Shown one piece after another: positions 1-8,359 of a stretch of 64,000 bases of DNA. Every line of letters begins with the position of its first letter. The stretch's first letter is position 1. The notes under the pieces were generated by a model that worked only from the letters and a program-made list of their open reading frames with translations, made no database searches and was not told where the DNA came from. Both the position numbers and the translations under genes were made by a program. The stretch is taken from NCBI GenBank assembly GCA_016794985.1, contig JAEUIQ010000047.1:198122-262121 (forward strand), given 5' to 3'. The DNA is from Planctomycetaceae bacterium (GTDB lineage: Bacteria > Planctomycetota > Planctomycetia > Pirellulales > Pirellulaceae).

Positions 1-434
1 AAGAGACGAAACCAACATCGAGCGCGGATAAATCGACCGCGCGGGCCGAAGATCGAACTTACGCTTCTGCTTTCGCCGAAGCTCAAGCGGCCCAACGGCC
101 ATTGGTCGTCGTGGTAACCGCGACCTGGTGTCCCCCTTGTCAAGTTCTTAAGAGCAAGGTGATCGCTCCCATGGAAGCCAAGAAAGGTTTTGATGGCGTG
201 ATCCTGGCATATGTCGACATGGACAAAGAACCGACGTTGGCCAAACAACTGATCGGAACCCAGGGTATTCCTCAAATGATTGTGTTCGAGAAGAACCAAG
301 ACAAATGGGTGAAGCGAAATCTAAGCGGGTTTCAGGAATTGGCGACGGTGGAAGACTTTATCAAACCCAAATTCTCCGCCGATGCTGCTGCATTGCGATT
401 GGCTGACAGCGCTTCAGGAACGATCCAACGTTAA
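1..434 (+). CDS. Thioredoxin-like domain protein (5' end outside window)
   Basis: The reading frame is open from the first bases of the window, so the gene starts upstream and only its C-terminal ~144 residues are seen. A WCPPC active-site motif (Cys codons at about 129-140) is followed by a thioredoxin-type strand and the cis-proline segment GIPQM, as expected for a thiol-disulfide oxidoreductase. About 30 Ala/Glu-rich residues before the active site suggest a linker from a signal peptide or another domain. A periplasmic role is likely but the N-terminus is missing. It converges on the ATP-grasp gene on the other strand. The fold is certain; the substrate is unknown. Confidence 0.8.
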   Translation, partial: ETKPTSSADKSTARAEDRTYASAFAEAQAAQRPLVVVVTATWCPPCQVLKSKVIAPMEAKKGFDGVILAYVDMDKEPTLAKQLIGTQGIPQMIVFEKNQDKWVKRNLSGFQELATVEDFIKPKFSADAAALRLADSASGTIQR

Positions 435-503
435 GCAACAGCACCCGTGGGGCTAGGTTTTGGATCTTGTTCGCCTGCGTTTGACCGATTCGAACCAACC
501 AAA

Positions 504-1781
504 CTAGACGCTGTCAGAAAATAGCGATTGCCCAAGCTTTTCCAGTTTTTCCCAAATCAACTCGACGCTTGACTCTTGCGGGTCAGGCGTCGTAGTCGTT
601 CTGAACAAGATCGAACAGATGGGTTCGAATGCGGGTATTAGGGTTCCCGGTGGAGGAAGGTCCGCCAACCGGATTTCGCCGCCGGCATCTCCGAGCTGGA
701 AGATCTGTCTTTCGCACTGAAACCGGTTCAGTCGTCGCAGTCGGTCGAAAATGGCATCCGTGACTTTCAGCTCCATGTTGGAGTTATAGATTATCCTTTT
801 TGCGGAAGACATGATCGGCGAATCGGTTTGTTGGGTGGCGTTGGCAATGCCCCATTCGGGTAGATTGGTTTGATCGGGCCAGCACTGCGTGACATGCTCG
901 CCGTACAGATTTCGCCCCAAAAGATTGGCCAACACTTCAACACTGGCGGTGGGACGAGGATTGATTTCCAAGACCCATAGTCGTTGTCCCAGCATAAAGT
1001 CGATGCCGAAAAGTCCTCGCAGTGGCGTCTCTCCCGCGAGAACCCCCGCCATTCTCAAGAGTTCCTCTCGGGTTTCGCTGTCTGGCCAGGCATGGTCGGC
1101 GACATTCCCCAGGTATCTCCAATCAGCCAAGGTGAACAAACGCGAGCAGCCAACCAACTCGATTCCAGTATGGCTTGCCAGAAAAATCACGCTTCCCAGC
1201 GTCCCCGCGACATGTTCTTGCCAAAACCATGAAGGGGAAGCCTCCGGCCAATTCCGTTTGAAGTGCCAATGACCTGGCGGGCACGCTGGCGACACACAGC
1301 TTGGGATCGTCGAAATGTTCGCGCGACGAAGCGCCTCGGTCCAAAGTTGTTGACTTTTGCAAAAACGAATGGCATCCAAGGAACAACCAAGCAGCTGATG
1401 GGCTCCATGGTTTAAAGCCTGCAAACATTCGGGCTCTAGATCCAGTCCGCCGGTAGTGATCCAAAAAGTGCTCGGTTGCGTTTCACAAATGGCCGCCAAA
1501 TGATTCGCGTCCATGGTTATTGTTTGACATCGTTGGGGGATGGCCTGTGTGGTATCCCAATCACAAAACGCGTCTATGGCCACGGATAAAAGTTCAGCTG
1601 GGAGCGATTCCGCCGCGGCTCGAACCGAAATACCGACCAATCCGACTCGCCGTGCAGGTGACGCGCCGGACCGCGCGGGGTGGTTGTTGGAGGAGGGTGG
1701 TTTTGGTAGCATCATCGGCGGGTTTCGAGTTCGGCCTTGGGCCATTTGGCAAGAGGCAAGTCGCTCGGCTGGCCCTGACAT
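504..1781 (-). CDS. ATP-grasp domain protein, candidate tetrahydromethanopterin biosynthesis ligase
   Basis: The 425-residue protein has an ATP-grasp fold in its C-terminal half, seen most clearly as the metal-binding strand LWVLEINPRPTAS followed by a helix. The enzymes of this superfamily join a carboxylate to an amine via an acyl-phosphate. It is divergent from fae with only about 50 bp between the starts. ATP-grasp genes sit near fae/mtd genes in H4MPT-using bacteria (Orf17, and the tyramine-glutamate ligase MfnD of methanogens), so a cofactor-synthesis role is inferred from context. The ATG at 1781 is used; a Met-Met pair about 21 codons in is an alternative start. The substrate cannot be read from the sequence. 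Confidence 0.8.
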   Translation of the reverse strand: MSGPAERLASCQMAQGRTRNPPMMLPKPPSSNNHPARSGASPARRVGLVGISVRAAAESLPAELLSVAIDAFCDWDTTQAIPQRCQTITMDANHLAAICETQPSTFWITTGGLDLEPECLQALNHGAHQLLGCSLDAIRFCKSQQLWTEALRRANISTIPSCVSPACPPGHWHFKRNWPEASPSWFWQEHVAGTLGSVIFLASHTGIELVGCSRLFTLADWRYLGNVADHAWPDSETREELLRMAGVLAGETPLRGLFGIDFMLGQRLWVLEINPRPTASVEVLANLLGRNLYGEHVTQCWPDQTNLPEWGIANATQQTDSPIMSSAKRIIYNSNMELKVTDAIFDRLRRLNRFQCERQIFQLGDAGGEIRLADLPPPGTLIPAFEPICSILFRTTTTPDPQESSVELIWEKLEKLGQSLFSDSV

Positions 1782-1832
1782 TGTAGTCGGGAGCCCCCAC
1801 TACTTTGACGAAGTTTTTCGGAGATTGTTTCT

Positions 1833-2330
1833 ATGTCCATGTTTATTGGCGAAGCGTTGGTTGGTGATGGAAATGAGATCGCTCACATCGACTTGTTGAT
1901 CGGCAGCAAAGGCGGACCCGTTGGTACCGCGTTCGCCAATGCGTTGGCTACCCAATCCGCTGGCCACACCAATCTTTTGGCTGTGTTGGCTCCGAACTTG
2001 GCCGTTAAACCCGCGACCGTGATGATCACCAAAGTGACGATCAAGGGCATGAACCAAGCCGCTCAAATGTTTGGTCCCGCCCAGGAAGCAGTGGCCAAAG
2101 CCGTTGCCGACAGCGTGGCAAGCGGAGTGATTCCGAAGGACCAAGCCGAAGATTTGGTGATTGTGTGTGGCGTGTTCATTCATCCACAAGCTGCCGATAA
2201 CAAGAAGATTTACGATTACAATTACGAGGCGACCAAATTGGCCATTTCCAACGCCATGAAGGGCAAGCCATCGGCTGATGAGATGATCGCTGGTAAAGAC
2301 GCCAACAGCCATCCATTCCGCGGGTTCTAA
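1833..2330 (+). CDS. fae: Formaldehyde-activating enzyme
   Basis: Fae condenses formaldehyde with tetrahydromethanopterin (H4MPT) to give methylene-H4MPT in the cytoplasm, the entry step of the H4MPT-linked C1 oxidation path. The 165-residue length is typical. The N-terminal block MFIGEALVGDGNEIAHIDL carries the catalytic His (His18), and the block around IKGMNQAAQMFGPAQ and the C-terminal ANSHPFRGF are family hallmarks. A GGAG Shine-Dalgarno lies about nine bases before the ATG at 1833. It is divergent from the ATP-grasp gene and is followed by the dehydrogenase that uses its product, so the two act in sequence. Confidence 0.97.
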   Translation: MSMFIGEALVGDGNEIAHIDLLIGSKGGPVGTAFANALATQSAGHTNLLAVLAPNLAVKPATVMITKVTIKGMNQAAQMFGPAQEAVAKAVADSVASGVIPKDQAEDLVIVCGVFIHPQAADNKKIYDYNYEATKLAISNAMKGKPSADEMIAGKDANSHPFRGF

Positions 2331-2378
2331 TCAAGGCGACAGCCTCCGGATGGCTGACGACAACTTGGACTGAAGTGA

Positions 2379-2422
2379 GGCCCGTTGCATCGCTGCCTTG
2401 TTTGGGGAGTATGTAACGGGTC
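2379..2422 (+). terminator. Hairpin between fae and the dehydrogenase gene
   Basis: An inverted repeat pairs GGCCCGTTGCAT (2379-2390) with ATGTAACGGGTC (2411-2422), about 12 base pairs with two G-U wobbles and a ~20-base loop, followed by TTTTATTT. It lies 50 bp after the fae stop and 20 bp before the next start. It could be a partial intrinsic terminator or an RNA-processing or stability element that keeps Fae above the dehydrogenase. Confidence 0.55.
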
Positions 2423-2442
2423 TTTTATTTTGGGCGTAGCTT

Positions 2443-3360
2443 ATGACCACCGTTAAGAACATCTTGCTCCAATTAGATACCGATTCTTTTGCCAGCAGCT
2501 TTGATGCTGTCGTGGCGGTGGATTCAGGGGTCGACTCGCTTTGTCAGTATTCCAACGTGACCGAGGAAAACGTGACCGGCTTGGTTCATGGAGCCATGTT
2601 CACTCGGAGCCCGAGCAAACTCAAACACACGGCGATCTTCATCGGAGGCAGTAACGTCGACGCCGCTGAATCGGTTTATCGACGTGTGCTACGCACATTT
2701 TTTGGACCGATGCGCGTCTCGGTGGTCATGGATGCCAATGGTTGCAATACAACCAGTGTTGCGGCGGTCGAAAGCGGTTTCAGTGGCTTGTCGTCCCTTT
2801 CAGGGATGGTCGAGGCGGAACCCAAGCCAATCCGAGCTCTGATTATGGGAGGAACCGGACCGGTCGGCCAACGCGTGGCAACTTTGTTATTGGATCGCGG
2901 TTGCGAGGTGGTGTTGCATTCGCGATCCGCAGAAAAGGCCCAGACCGTGATCGAGCGGTTGCCGAGTTCCTCGCCCAAAGCTTCGATTGGTTTTTTGACG
3001 AAAACCGGGCCGGAGCTAGAGGCCGAATTGGCGAGTTTTCAATTTGTGGTCAATGCAGGTGCGGCCGGTGTTCAAACGTTGAATGATCGCGCTGTGGCAA
3101 TTTTGGCCGAAACTCCCGGCGTCATTGTAGATCTGAACGCGGTACCGCCGACCGGTGTTGCCGGGATCGCCCCACATGATCAGGCCAAACCATTCGGCCG
3201 GCGTTTAGGTTTCGGCTCGCTGGCGGTTGGCGTCTGGAAAATGAAGTTGCATCGCGCCGTGATCCAAGCCTGTTTTCGGGCCAACGATCAAGTCTTTAAT
3301 TTGAGAGAGATTGCCAACCTCAGCTCAAACTTGATGGCCGAGGAAATGGGATCTCGATGA
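2443..3360 (+). CDS. mtdB/mtdC: NAD(P)-dependent methylene-tetrahydromethanopterin dehydrogenase
   Basis: It oxidises methylene-H4MPT to methenyl-H4MPT with NAD(P)+, the step after Fae. The 305-residue protein has the N-terminal MtdA/MtdB-type domain (KNILLQLDTDSFASSFDAV near residues 5-23) and a Rossmann domain with the dinucleotide motif GGTGPVG at residues 136-142. A separate class, MtdC, has been described from planctomycetes; which class this is needs a phylogeny. The VVLHSRS segment after the second Rossmann strand would contact the NADP phosphate or NAD ribose. It is downstream of fae on the same strand. Confidence 0.93.
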   Translation: MTTVKNILLQLDTDSFASSFDAVVAVDSGVDSLCQYSNVTEENVTGLVHGAMFTRSPSKLKHTAIFIGGSNVDAAESVYRRVLRTFFGPMRVSVVMDANGCNTTSVAAVESGFSGLSSLSGMVEAEPKPIRALIMGGTGPVGQRVATLLLDRGCEVVLHSRSAEKAQTVIERLPSSSPKASIGFLTKTGPELEAELASFQFVVNAGAAGVQTLNDRAVAILAETPGVIVDLNAVPPTGVAGIAPHDQAKPFGRRLGFGSLAVGVWKMKLHRAVIQACFRANDQVFNLREIANLSSNLMAEEMGSR

Positions 3361-3370
3361 AGGGCCAATC

Positions 3371-3853
3371 ATGAATTCTTGGGGATTGATTGCTGCCGGG
3401 TTCTTGCCGTTCCGTGGCTCCGTGATGCTGGACGTGGTCTTCCTCGCGATGTTCGCGATCATCCCCGTCTTGATGGTCAGCGTCGCGTTGGCAAAACGAA
3501 AGCTGTATCGAGCCCACCGCAATCTTCAAGTCACCACCGCAATCGTTTTGTTGCTGGCGGTCATCGCCTTTGAAATTGACATGCGATTCGTTACCGACTG
3601 GCGGGAACTGGCCAAAGAATCGGCGTTGCAATCGGCATGTTACCCGTTGCTCTACCTGCACTTGCTGTTTGCCATACCGACTCCGATACTTTGGGCAATT
3701 ATCATATTGGGAGCCTTCCGGAACTTCGACCGAGATTTTCATGCTCCGGCCTATCGGCTCTGGCATCGGCAAATGGGCTGGTTTGGTGTCGGCCTAATGA
3801 TGGGCACGGCAATTACCGGAATTGTCTTTTACGTTGCCGCGTTTATTGCTTAA
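3371..3853 (+). CDS. DUF420-family membrane protein
   Basis: This 160-residue protein has four to five hydrophobic segments and conserved His-rich points (RAHRNLQ near residue 43, LYLHLLFA near 92, LWHRQMGW near 128) in the arrangement of the DUF420/YozB family. Those histidines are often discussed as possible haem or metal ligands, but the function of the family is not established. It begins 10 bp after the dehydrogenase stop, so it is probably cotranscribed with the C1 genes. A direct role in C1 metabolism is not shown. Confidence 0.75.
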   Translation: MNSWGLIAAGFLPFRGSVMLDVVFLAMFAIIPVLMVSVALAKRKLYRAHRNLQVTTAIVLLLAVIAFEIDMRFVTDWRELAKESALQSACYPLLYLHLLFAIPTPILWAIIILGAFRNFDRDFHAPAYRLWHRQMGWFGVGLMMGTAITGIVFYVAAFIA

Positions 3854-4015
3854 TCGTTACAATCCGCACGACCGATGAAATACGGTGTAAACGTGTTCAA
3901 CCGTTCGCTTTTGTGCGGAAGTATTTCACAAGGCAGTCATTCGCCGGGCAAGATTTGACTTTCCTGGGCGAAGCATGAGAATTGCGGGCCAGTCGTTTTT
4001 TTTGAAGTTTCCATA

Positions 4016-4795
4016 ATGAACACACCAACCAAACTCGATCCGAACCTGATACTTGGCCCCGATGAGCACATGGGAAAAGCCTTGGAGGAAGAGCGATTGT
4101 TTCTGGATGGTCCTCAATCTCGTTTTGCCGAGTTGATGCGGGCGTTTCGCATTTTCGGCGAAGTGATTCATGGATTTCGCAAGTTACATTTCGTAGGTCC
4201 TTGTGTCACGGTGTTTGGTTCAGCCCGCTTTGGCGAAGATCATCCGTATTATGAATTGGGCCGTCGCGTGGGTGCTGAATTGGCTAAAGCCGGCTTTACC
4301 GTGATGACGGGTGGTGGCCCAGGAATCATGGAGGCCGCCAATCGGGGTGCGAAAGAAGTTGGAGGACGCAGTGTCGGCTGCAATATTGTTTTGCCGCACG
4401 AGCAAGCTCCCAATCCCTACCTCGATACCTTCATCGATTTCCGATACTTCTTTGTCCGCAAATTGATGTTGGCTAAGTATTCTTATGCCTTCGTCGCGTT
4501 ACCGGGCGGCTTTGGCACGATGGACGAATTGTTCGAAATCGCGACCTTGGTCCAAACAAAGAAAATGGACAAGTTTCCAATCGTGCTTTCGGGAGTCGAG
4601 TTCTGGAAGCCGATGCTCGACTTTCTCTCGACAAGTATGCTGAAAGAGAAGACGATTGACCACTCGGACATTGACCGATTCATCCTTTCGGACTCGCCTG
4701 CGGAGATCGCTGCGAAAGTTCGAGAAGTCGGGATGCAGCACTTCAAACTTCGCAAAGGTCCGGTGGCCAAACCGAAATGGTGGTTAGGCGAGTAG
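4016..4795 (+). CDS. LOG-family protein (TIGR00730), nucleotide 5'-monophosphate phosphoribohydrolase
   Basis: The 259-residue protein contains both signatures of the LOG/lysine-decarboxylase-like Rossmann family: GGGPGIMEAANRG at residues 99-111 and PGGFGTMDE at 163-171. Characterised members hydrolyse the base from cytokinin riboside or purine nucleotide 5'-monophosphates. The arginine and glutamate of the two motifs form the active site and both are present. The first 55 residues are an N-terminal extension seen in the longer bacterial subgroup. The ATG at 4016 follows a T-rich run without a clear Shine-Dalgarno. It is preceded by 160 bp of non-coding DNA, so it is probably its own unit. 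Confidence 0.88.
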   Translation: MNTPTKLDPNLILGPDEHMGKALEEERLFLDGPQSRFAELMRAFRIFGEVIHGFRKLHFVGPCVTVFGSARFGEDHPYYELGRRVGAELAKAGFTVMTGGGPGIMEAANRGAKEVGGRSVGCNIVLPHEQAPNPYLDTFIDFRYFFVRKLMLAKYSYAFVALPGGFGTMDELFEIATLVQTKKMDKFPIVLSGVEFWKPMLDFLSTSMLKEKTIDHSDIDRFILSDSPAEIAAKVREVGMQHFKLRKGPVAKPKWWLGE

Positions 4796-4945
4796 GCTTC
4801 GGCCTCCAAAACAGCCGGCCCGAATGCTCGTGGCGCGTTCCGCGTCCATGACAAATTGGCGATATTCTCAAACTCGTTTTTTTCTGCAATCGCCCACGAT
4901 CATGGCGTGCGTTCGCGGATTCGCGGTCGACAACCAGCGAAGCTG

Positions 4946-7900
4946 CTACGACTGCAAGCTGGCCAACTCGCTCGGCAGAGGTAGACCACGCAGGCAAGCC
5001 TCGCGCCATTCGCTGCCAAAAGCGGCAAACGGAAACGTCATTTGCGAACGAAGGTCCAAACGAGTCTTGCGACGATGCACGATCTGTACAACTGGGGTGA
5101 TCGAAAAAGGGTCCACCTCAAGTTGAGAATTTGTTTGACACGAGCGTTCAAATTCTTGGCACCACGCCAAGAGTTCGCTGTGGGACAACGAGTTCAGCAC
5201 GTCGGCAGACGGCAATCGATCGCGGGGCACTTGAATCATTTGAATCAATCCAACACCTCCCGTCGGTTCAATATTCAGATAACTCCCGCTCATCCAATCT
5301 ACAAACCCCTGAATACATACGCCGCGCAGCAGGATCGCGATACGAGCGGGTTGTTGGTCGGTCTCTGCATGAAGAACGTCAATTCCGAACGACTGCGCCA
5401 AATCAACCAAACGATCGGAAACACGATAAAGTTGGCCAGTTCGATCTGGGCTATGTTGATGACTACCATCATTAAAGTAGCGACCGTACAAGATGGCATG
5501 TCGGCGAGAATCGGACGTCACCATCGTCTCCAAAAGCACACACTCGTTGACCAATTCATGCGCCAAACGATCCGTTTGTCCGGCCGATTCTGGCCCCGAA
5601 TGGCCCGTTAGATAATCGTTCAGGTCGTCGGCGGCTAAGATATCGTGAAAGAATCGGCGCTCGTTGAACCCAAAGCGGTGTGGGTTGAAATTAGATGTTT
5701 CAGAGATGATTTTTCTCCGAACCTGGAAACCTCCCGAAAAGGAGATCTCAGGTTTTGGCTTTTGAGACAGCAAATCGAGCAAGGTTTGGATCTGCTTTTC
5801 GATCCGATGGATTTGCTCGTTGATCGCGAAGTAGCGAATCATTTCTGGAGTCATGTTCGAAACACTCCAGGGACCGCCCGAAGTAGGTGATTCGTGTTCC
5901 GCCTTGACTCGATCCAAGAACAGTTGAGCAGCGGCGGGCACGGAAGTTGGGTCCCAAGTTTCTGCGGAGTCGCGGACGCGGGCTACCTGTTCGAACACTC
6001 GAGCTTCAACTTGCAATCTAACCACGTCTTCCGTGGACGATACCGACGACGGCGAACCGTGGTCGATTGATGCGATGCGCGCTGACTTGGACGGATAGAC
6101 TCGCACCAAAGTCGGCTCATCAATCGGCAGAGCCGACAACTGCAACGCGACGGGTCGGGCCAAGTGATCTTCGAGCGCCCGTTTCATCGCCCTAGCCCCT
6201 AGTTCCGGATGATAACCCCATTGAACGATGGCCTCCATCGCGGTTGGCTCAACATGCAGCACGCATTGCCGTCGCGCCAGGCCCTCACGTCCGATCATCG
6301 CGGCCAGCATTTGCCCGGCAATTTGTTCGACTTCCACTTGGTTCAGTTCGGCAAACGGGACAACATCGTCAATTCGATTAAAGAACTCGGGTCGGAAGAA
6401 ACTTTGAGCTGCTTTCAGGTACTGGCTAGCTCGTTCGGCTGCGTTAAAACCGATGCGGCGACTCTGACCTTGAGCACCCAAATTCGAAGTCATAATGATG
6501 AGACATTTTGAAAAATCGGTAGTGTGACCATGGGCGTCGGTCAGTCGGCCTTCGCCCAATACTTGCAACAACAGATCATGCACATCGCGATGGGCTTTTT
6601 CGATTTCATCCAGCAGGAGAACGCAAAATGGCCGCTGTTGTATCGCGGATGTCAACAAACCATTGGGCTGCTCTGGCGTGCCGACTAGAGTGGCCGCCGC
6701 ATACGCGGTTTTGAATTGGTTCAGATCAAATCGCAACAAGTAGTCCCGACTTTGAAACAAGGCTTGGCAAACCGCCTTGGCACATTCCGTTTTTCCAACC
6801 CCTGTCGGGCCGAGAAAAAGGAGGGTACCCAACGGCCTCCCATTTTCGTTCAAGCGCGCCCGCGCCGTGCTTACGATCTGGGCCAATATTCTCAGCGCCT
6901 CGTCTTGTCCGACGACCTGTCGCCTTAATTGTTGGTAGAAATCTTCTTCAGAGAAAGCGGACTCGTTGGTTAACATCGAACGTTGCAGGCCGGTTCTCGC
7001 TTGATAGTAGTCCAACACATTTTGCGGTGTCACGAAGGATTGCGAGTGTCTAATCGCCAACGCTTTCAGCGGGCCCACGATTCTCCCTGGCAATGCCGTT
7101 GTCTGCCCATGAGATTGTTCCATGTCGATAATCTGAGCGATGACCTGCGGCGAGAACTGACAACGCTGGCGAATCTCCAACTCTTGCATGGATTGAATCA
7201 CAATGGAGCGAGCCTGATCCGCCGACATCGGCCAAATTCGAACCGGATGCCACAGATCGGCGAACGATTGATGCTTGGTTTGCAAAACATGCCAGGCCTC
7301 CGGTGACATCTCGGCAATCAAGCGGACCTCGCGGGCCACAAGGGCGTTGCGAACAAGATCTGCGACACAAAGTTTCGAGTCCCGGGACTGGCCAGCCCGA
7401 AACATGCTGAGCAAATCGTCAAAATACAGCCAGTGCCCCCGTTTTTTGGCCTCCTTAAGAATAGCCAGTAATCGATTCTCCCATTGACCAACATACATCA
7501 TGCCGCTGATGAGTCGGGCCGGTGACAACCACCAAAAGTTTCGCGACTTTCTCTTACGCGTTGAATGTCGTTCGACGTGACGATACACCAGCTCGTGGAC
7601 GATCGTTGTTTTGCCCGCTCCTGATGGACCGATCAATACAATGCCGGTCCGCGTCTTCTGCAACAAGATCGACTCGATCTCTTCAAGCTCCGACTCGCGA
7701 TACGTCGCGCGATTCAGTTCCGATGGATAGAGATGATCCAAGCAGCGACCCACGCGACCTAATTCGGTTGCGCCATCCACTGTCTCATTTGAAAACAAAG
7801 CCAATAACGTCGCTTCGATTTCCGATTGTGAAACGGGGTCCTCGCGAACGGAAACCGTGAGGTGAGAAATCCAACACTCGTGGTCCGTTGCAAAATACTC

Positions 7901-8359
7901 GGGGCGCGATGTCGGATCGTCTGGGCTTTCTTTCTCTAACTCACGAAAATGAGCTTGCAAGACGTGACGAGTGCGTTGCTCAAGCGGTTGGTTTTGGTTG
8001 AGGTCGAACCACAGCGCCGGAATTTTCGGAAGAAAGGCGACTTCCCGATCAAACATTTTGAGGACCAAGACAAGAACTTGGACTCGCGCTATCCGGCGCC
8101 GCATTTCCAGTTCCAACTTGAGCCTTACCGAGCGCAGCTCAGGGTTGGCCGCCAAGCGGATCAAGTCCTGATGCGACCACGATCGACCATCAGAATTCAA
8201 TCGTTCACGAATTCGTTCCAGTAACCGAGTCTTGGCGCGTTCTGCAAGTTCATCTTCTGCCGTCACGTTAGCCAGAAAAACTGGGCTCAGGCGATGCATC
8301 GCCTGTTTTTCGCCGGGGCGTTTGATGACTTCATTTAAGATGGGAATCTTCAGGTCCAC
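4946..8359 (-). CDS. Double AAA+ ATPase (Clp/Hsp100-like) with release-factor-like C-terminal region, gene A
   Basis: Domains of this 1,137-residue protein: a paralogue-shared N-domain (1-190); AAA D1 with Walker A GPSGAGKT (244-251) and Walker B ending FDD (313-315); AAA D2 with Walker A GPTGVGKT (517-524), LLLDEIEK (581-588), arginine finger in RPEFFNR (656-662) and sensor 2 GARAMKR (721-727). The tripeptide IGF (636-638) sits in the loop that docks ClpP in ClpA and ClpC. After D2 come a linker and helical stretch (~780-900) and a region (~940-1125) patterned like the PCRF part and C-terminal tail of release factors 1/2, without a GGQ motif. The start is a GTG at 8359 overlapping the stop of gene B by 10 nt, so translation is probably coupled. 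The Hsp100-like ATPase is certain; the RF-like reading is moderate here and stronger in gene B. Confidence 0.9.
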   Translation of the reverse strand: MDLKIPILNEVIKRPGEKQAMHRLSPVFLANVTAEDELAERAKTRLLERIRERLNSDGRSWSHQDLIRLAANPELRSVRLKLELEMRRRIARVQVLVLVLKMFDREVAFLPKIPALWFDLNQNQPLEQRTRHVLQAHFRELEKESPDDPTSRPEYFATDHECWISHLTVSVREDPVSQSEIEATLLALFSNETVDGATELGRVGRCLDHLYPSELNRATYRESELEEIESILLQKTRTGIVLIGPSGAGKTTIVHELVYRHVERHSTRKRKSRNFWWLSPARLISGMMYVGQWENRLLAILKEAKKRGHWLYFDDLLSMFRAGQSRDSKLCVADLVRNALVAREVRLIAEMSPEAWHVLQTKHQSFADLWHPVRIWPMSADQARSIVIQSMQELEIRQRCQFSPQVIAQIIDMEQSHGQTTALPGRIVGPLKALAIRHSQSFVTPQNVLDYYQARTGLQRSMLTNESAFSEEDFYQQLRRQVVGQDEALRILAQIVSTARARLNENGRPLGTLLFLGPTGVGKTECAKAVCQALFQSRDYLLRFDLNQFKTAYAAATLVGTPEQPNGLLTSAIQQRPFCVLLLDEIEKAHRDVHDLLLQVLGEGRLTDAHGHTTDFSKCLIIMTSNLGAQGQSRRIGFNAAERASQYLKAAQSFFRPEFFNRIDDVVPFAELNQVEVEQIAGQMLAAMIGREGLARRQCVLHVEPTAMEAIVQWGYHPELGARAMKRALEDHLARPVALQLSALPIDEPTLVRVYPSKSARIASIDHGSPSSVSSTEDVVRLQVEARVFEQVARVRDSAETWDPTSVPAAAQLFLDRVKAEHESPTSGGPWSVSNMTPEMIRYFAINEQIHRIEKQIQTLLDLLSQKPKPEISFSGGFQVRRKIISETSNFNPHRFGFNERRFFHDILAADDLNDYLTGHSGPESAGQTDRLAHELVNECVLLETMVTSDSRRHAILYGRYFNDGSHQHSPDRTGQLYRVSDRLVDLAQSFGIDVLHAETDQQPARIAILLRGVCIQGFVDWMSGSYLNIEPTGGVGLIQMIQVPRDRLPSADVLNSLSHSELLAWCQEFERSCQTNSQLEVDPFSITPVVQIVHRRKTRLDLRSQMTFPFAAFGSEWREACLRGLPLPSELASLQS

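Noticed and set aside
1800-2312. 170-codon minus-strand frame opposite fae
   Set aside because: Antisense to fae, no ribosome site, His/Asn-rich composition of a reverse-strand shadow.
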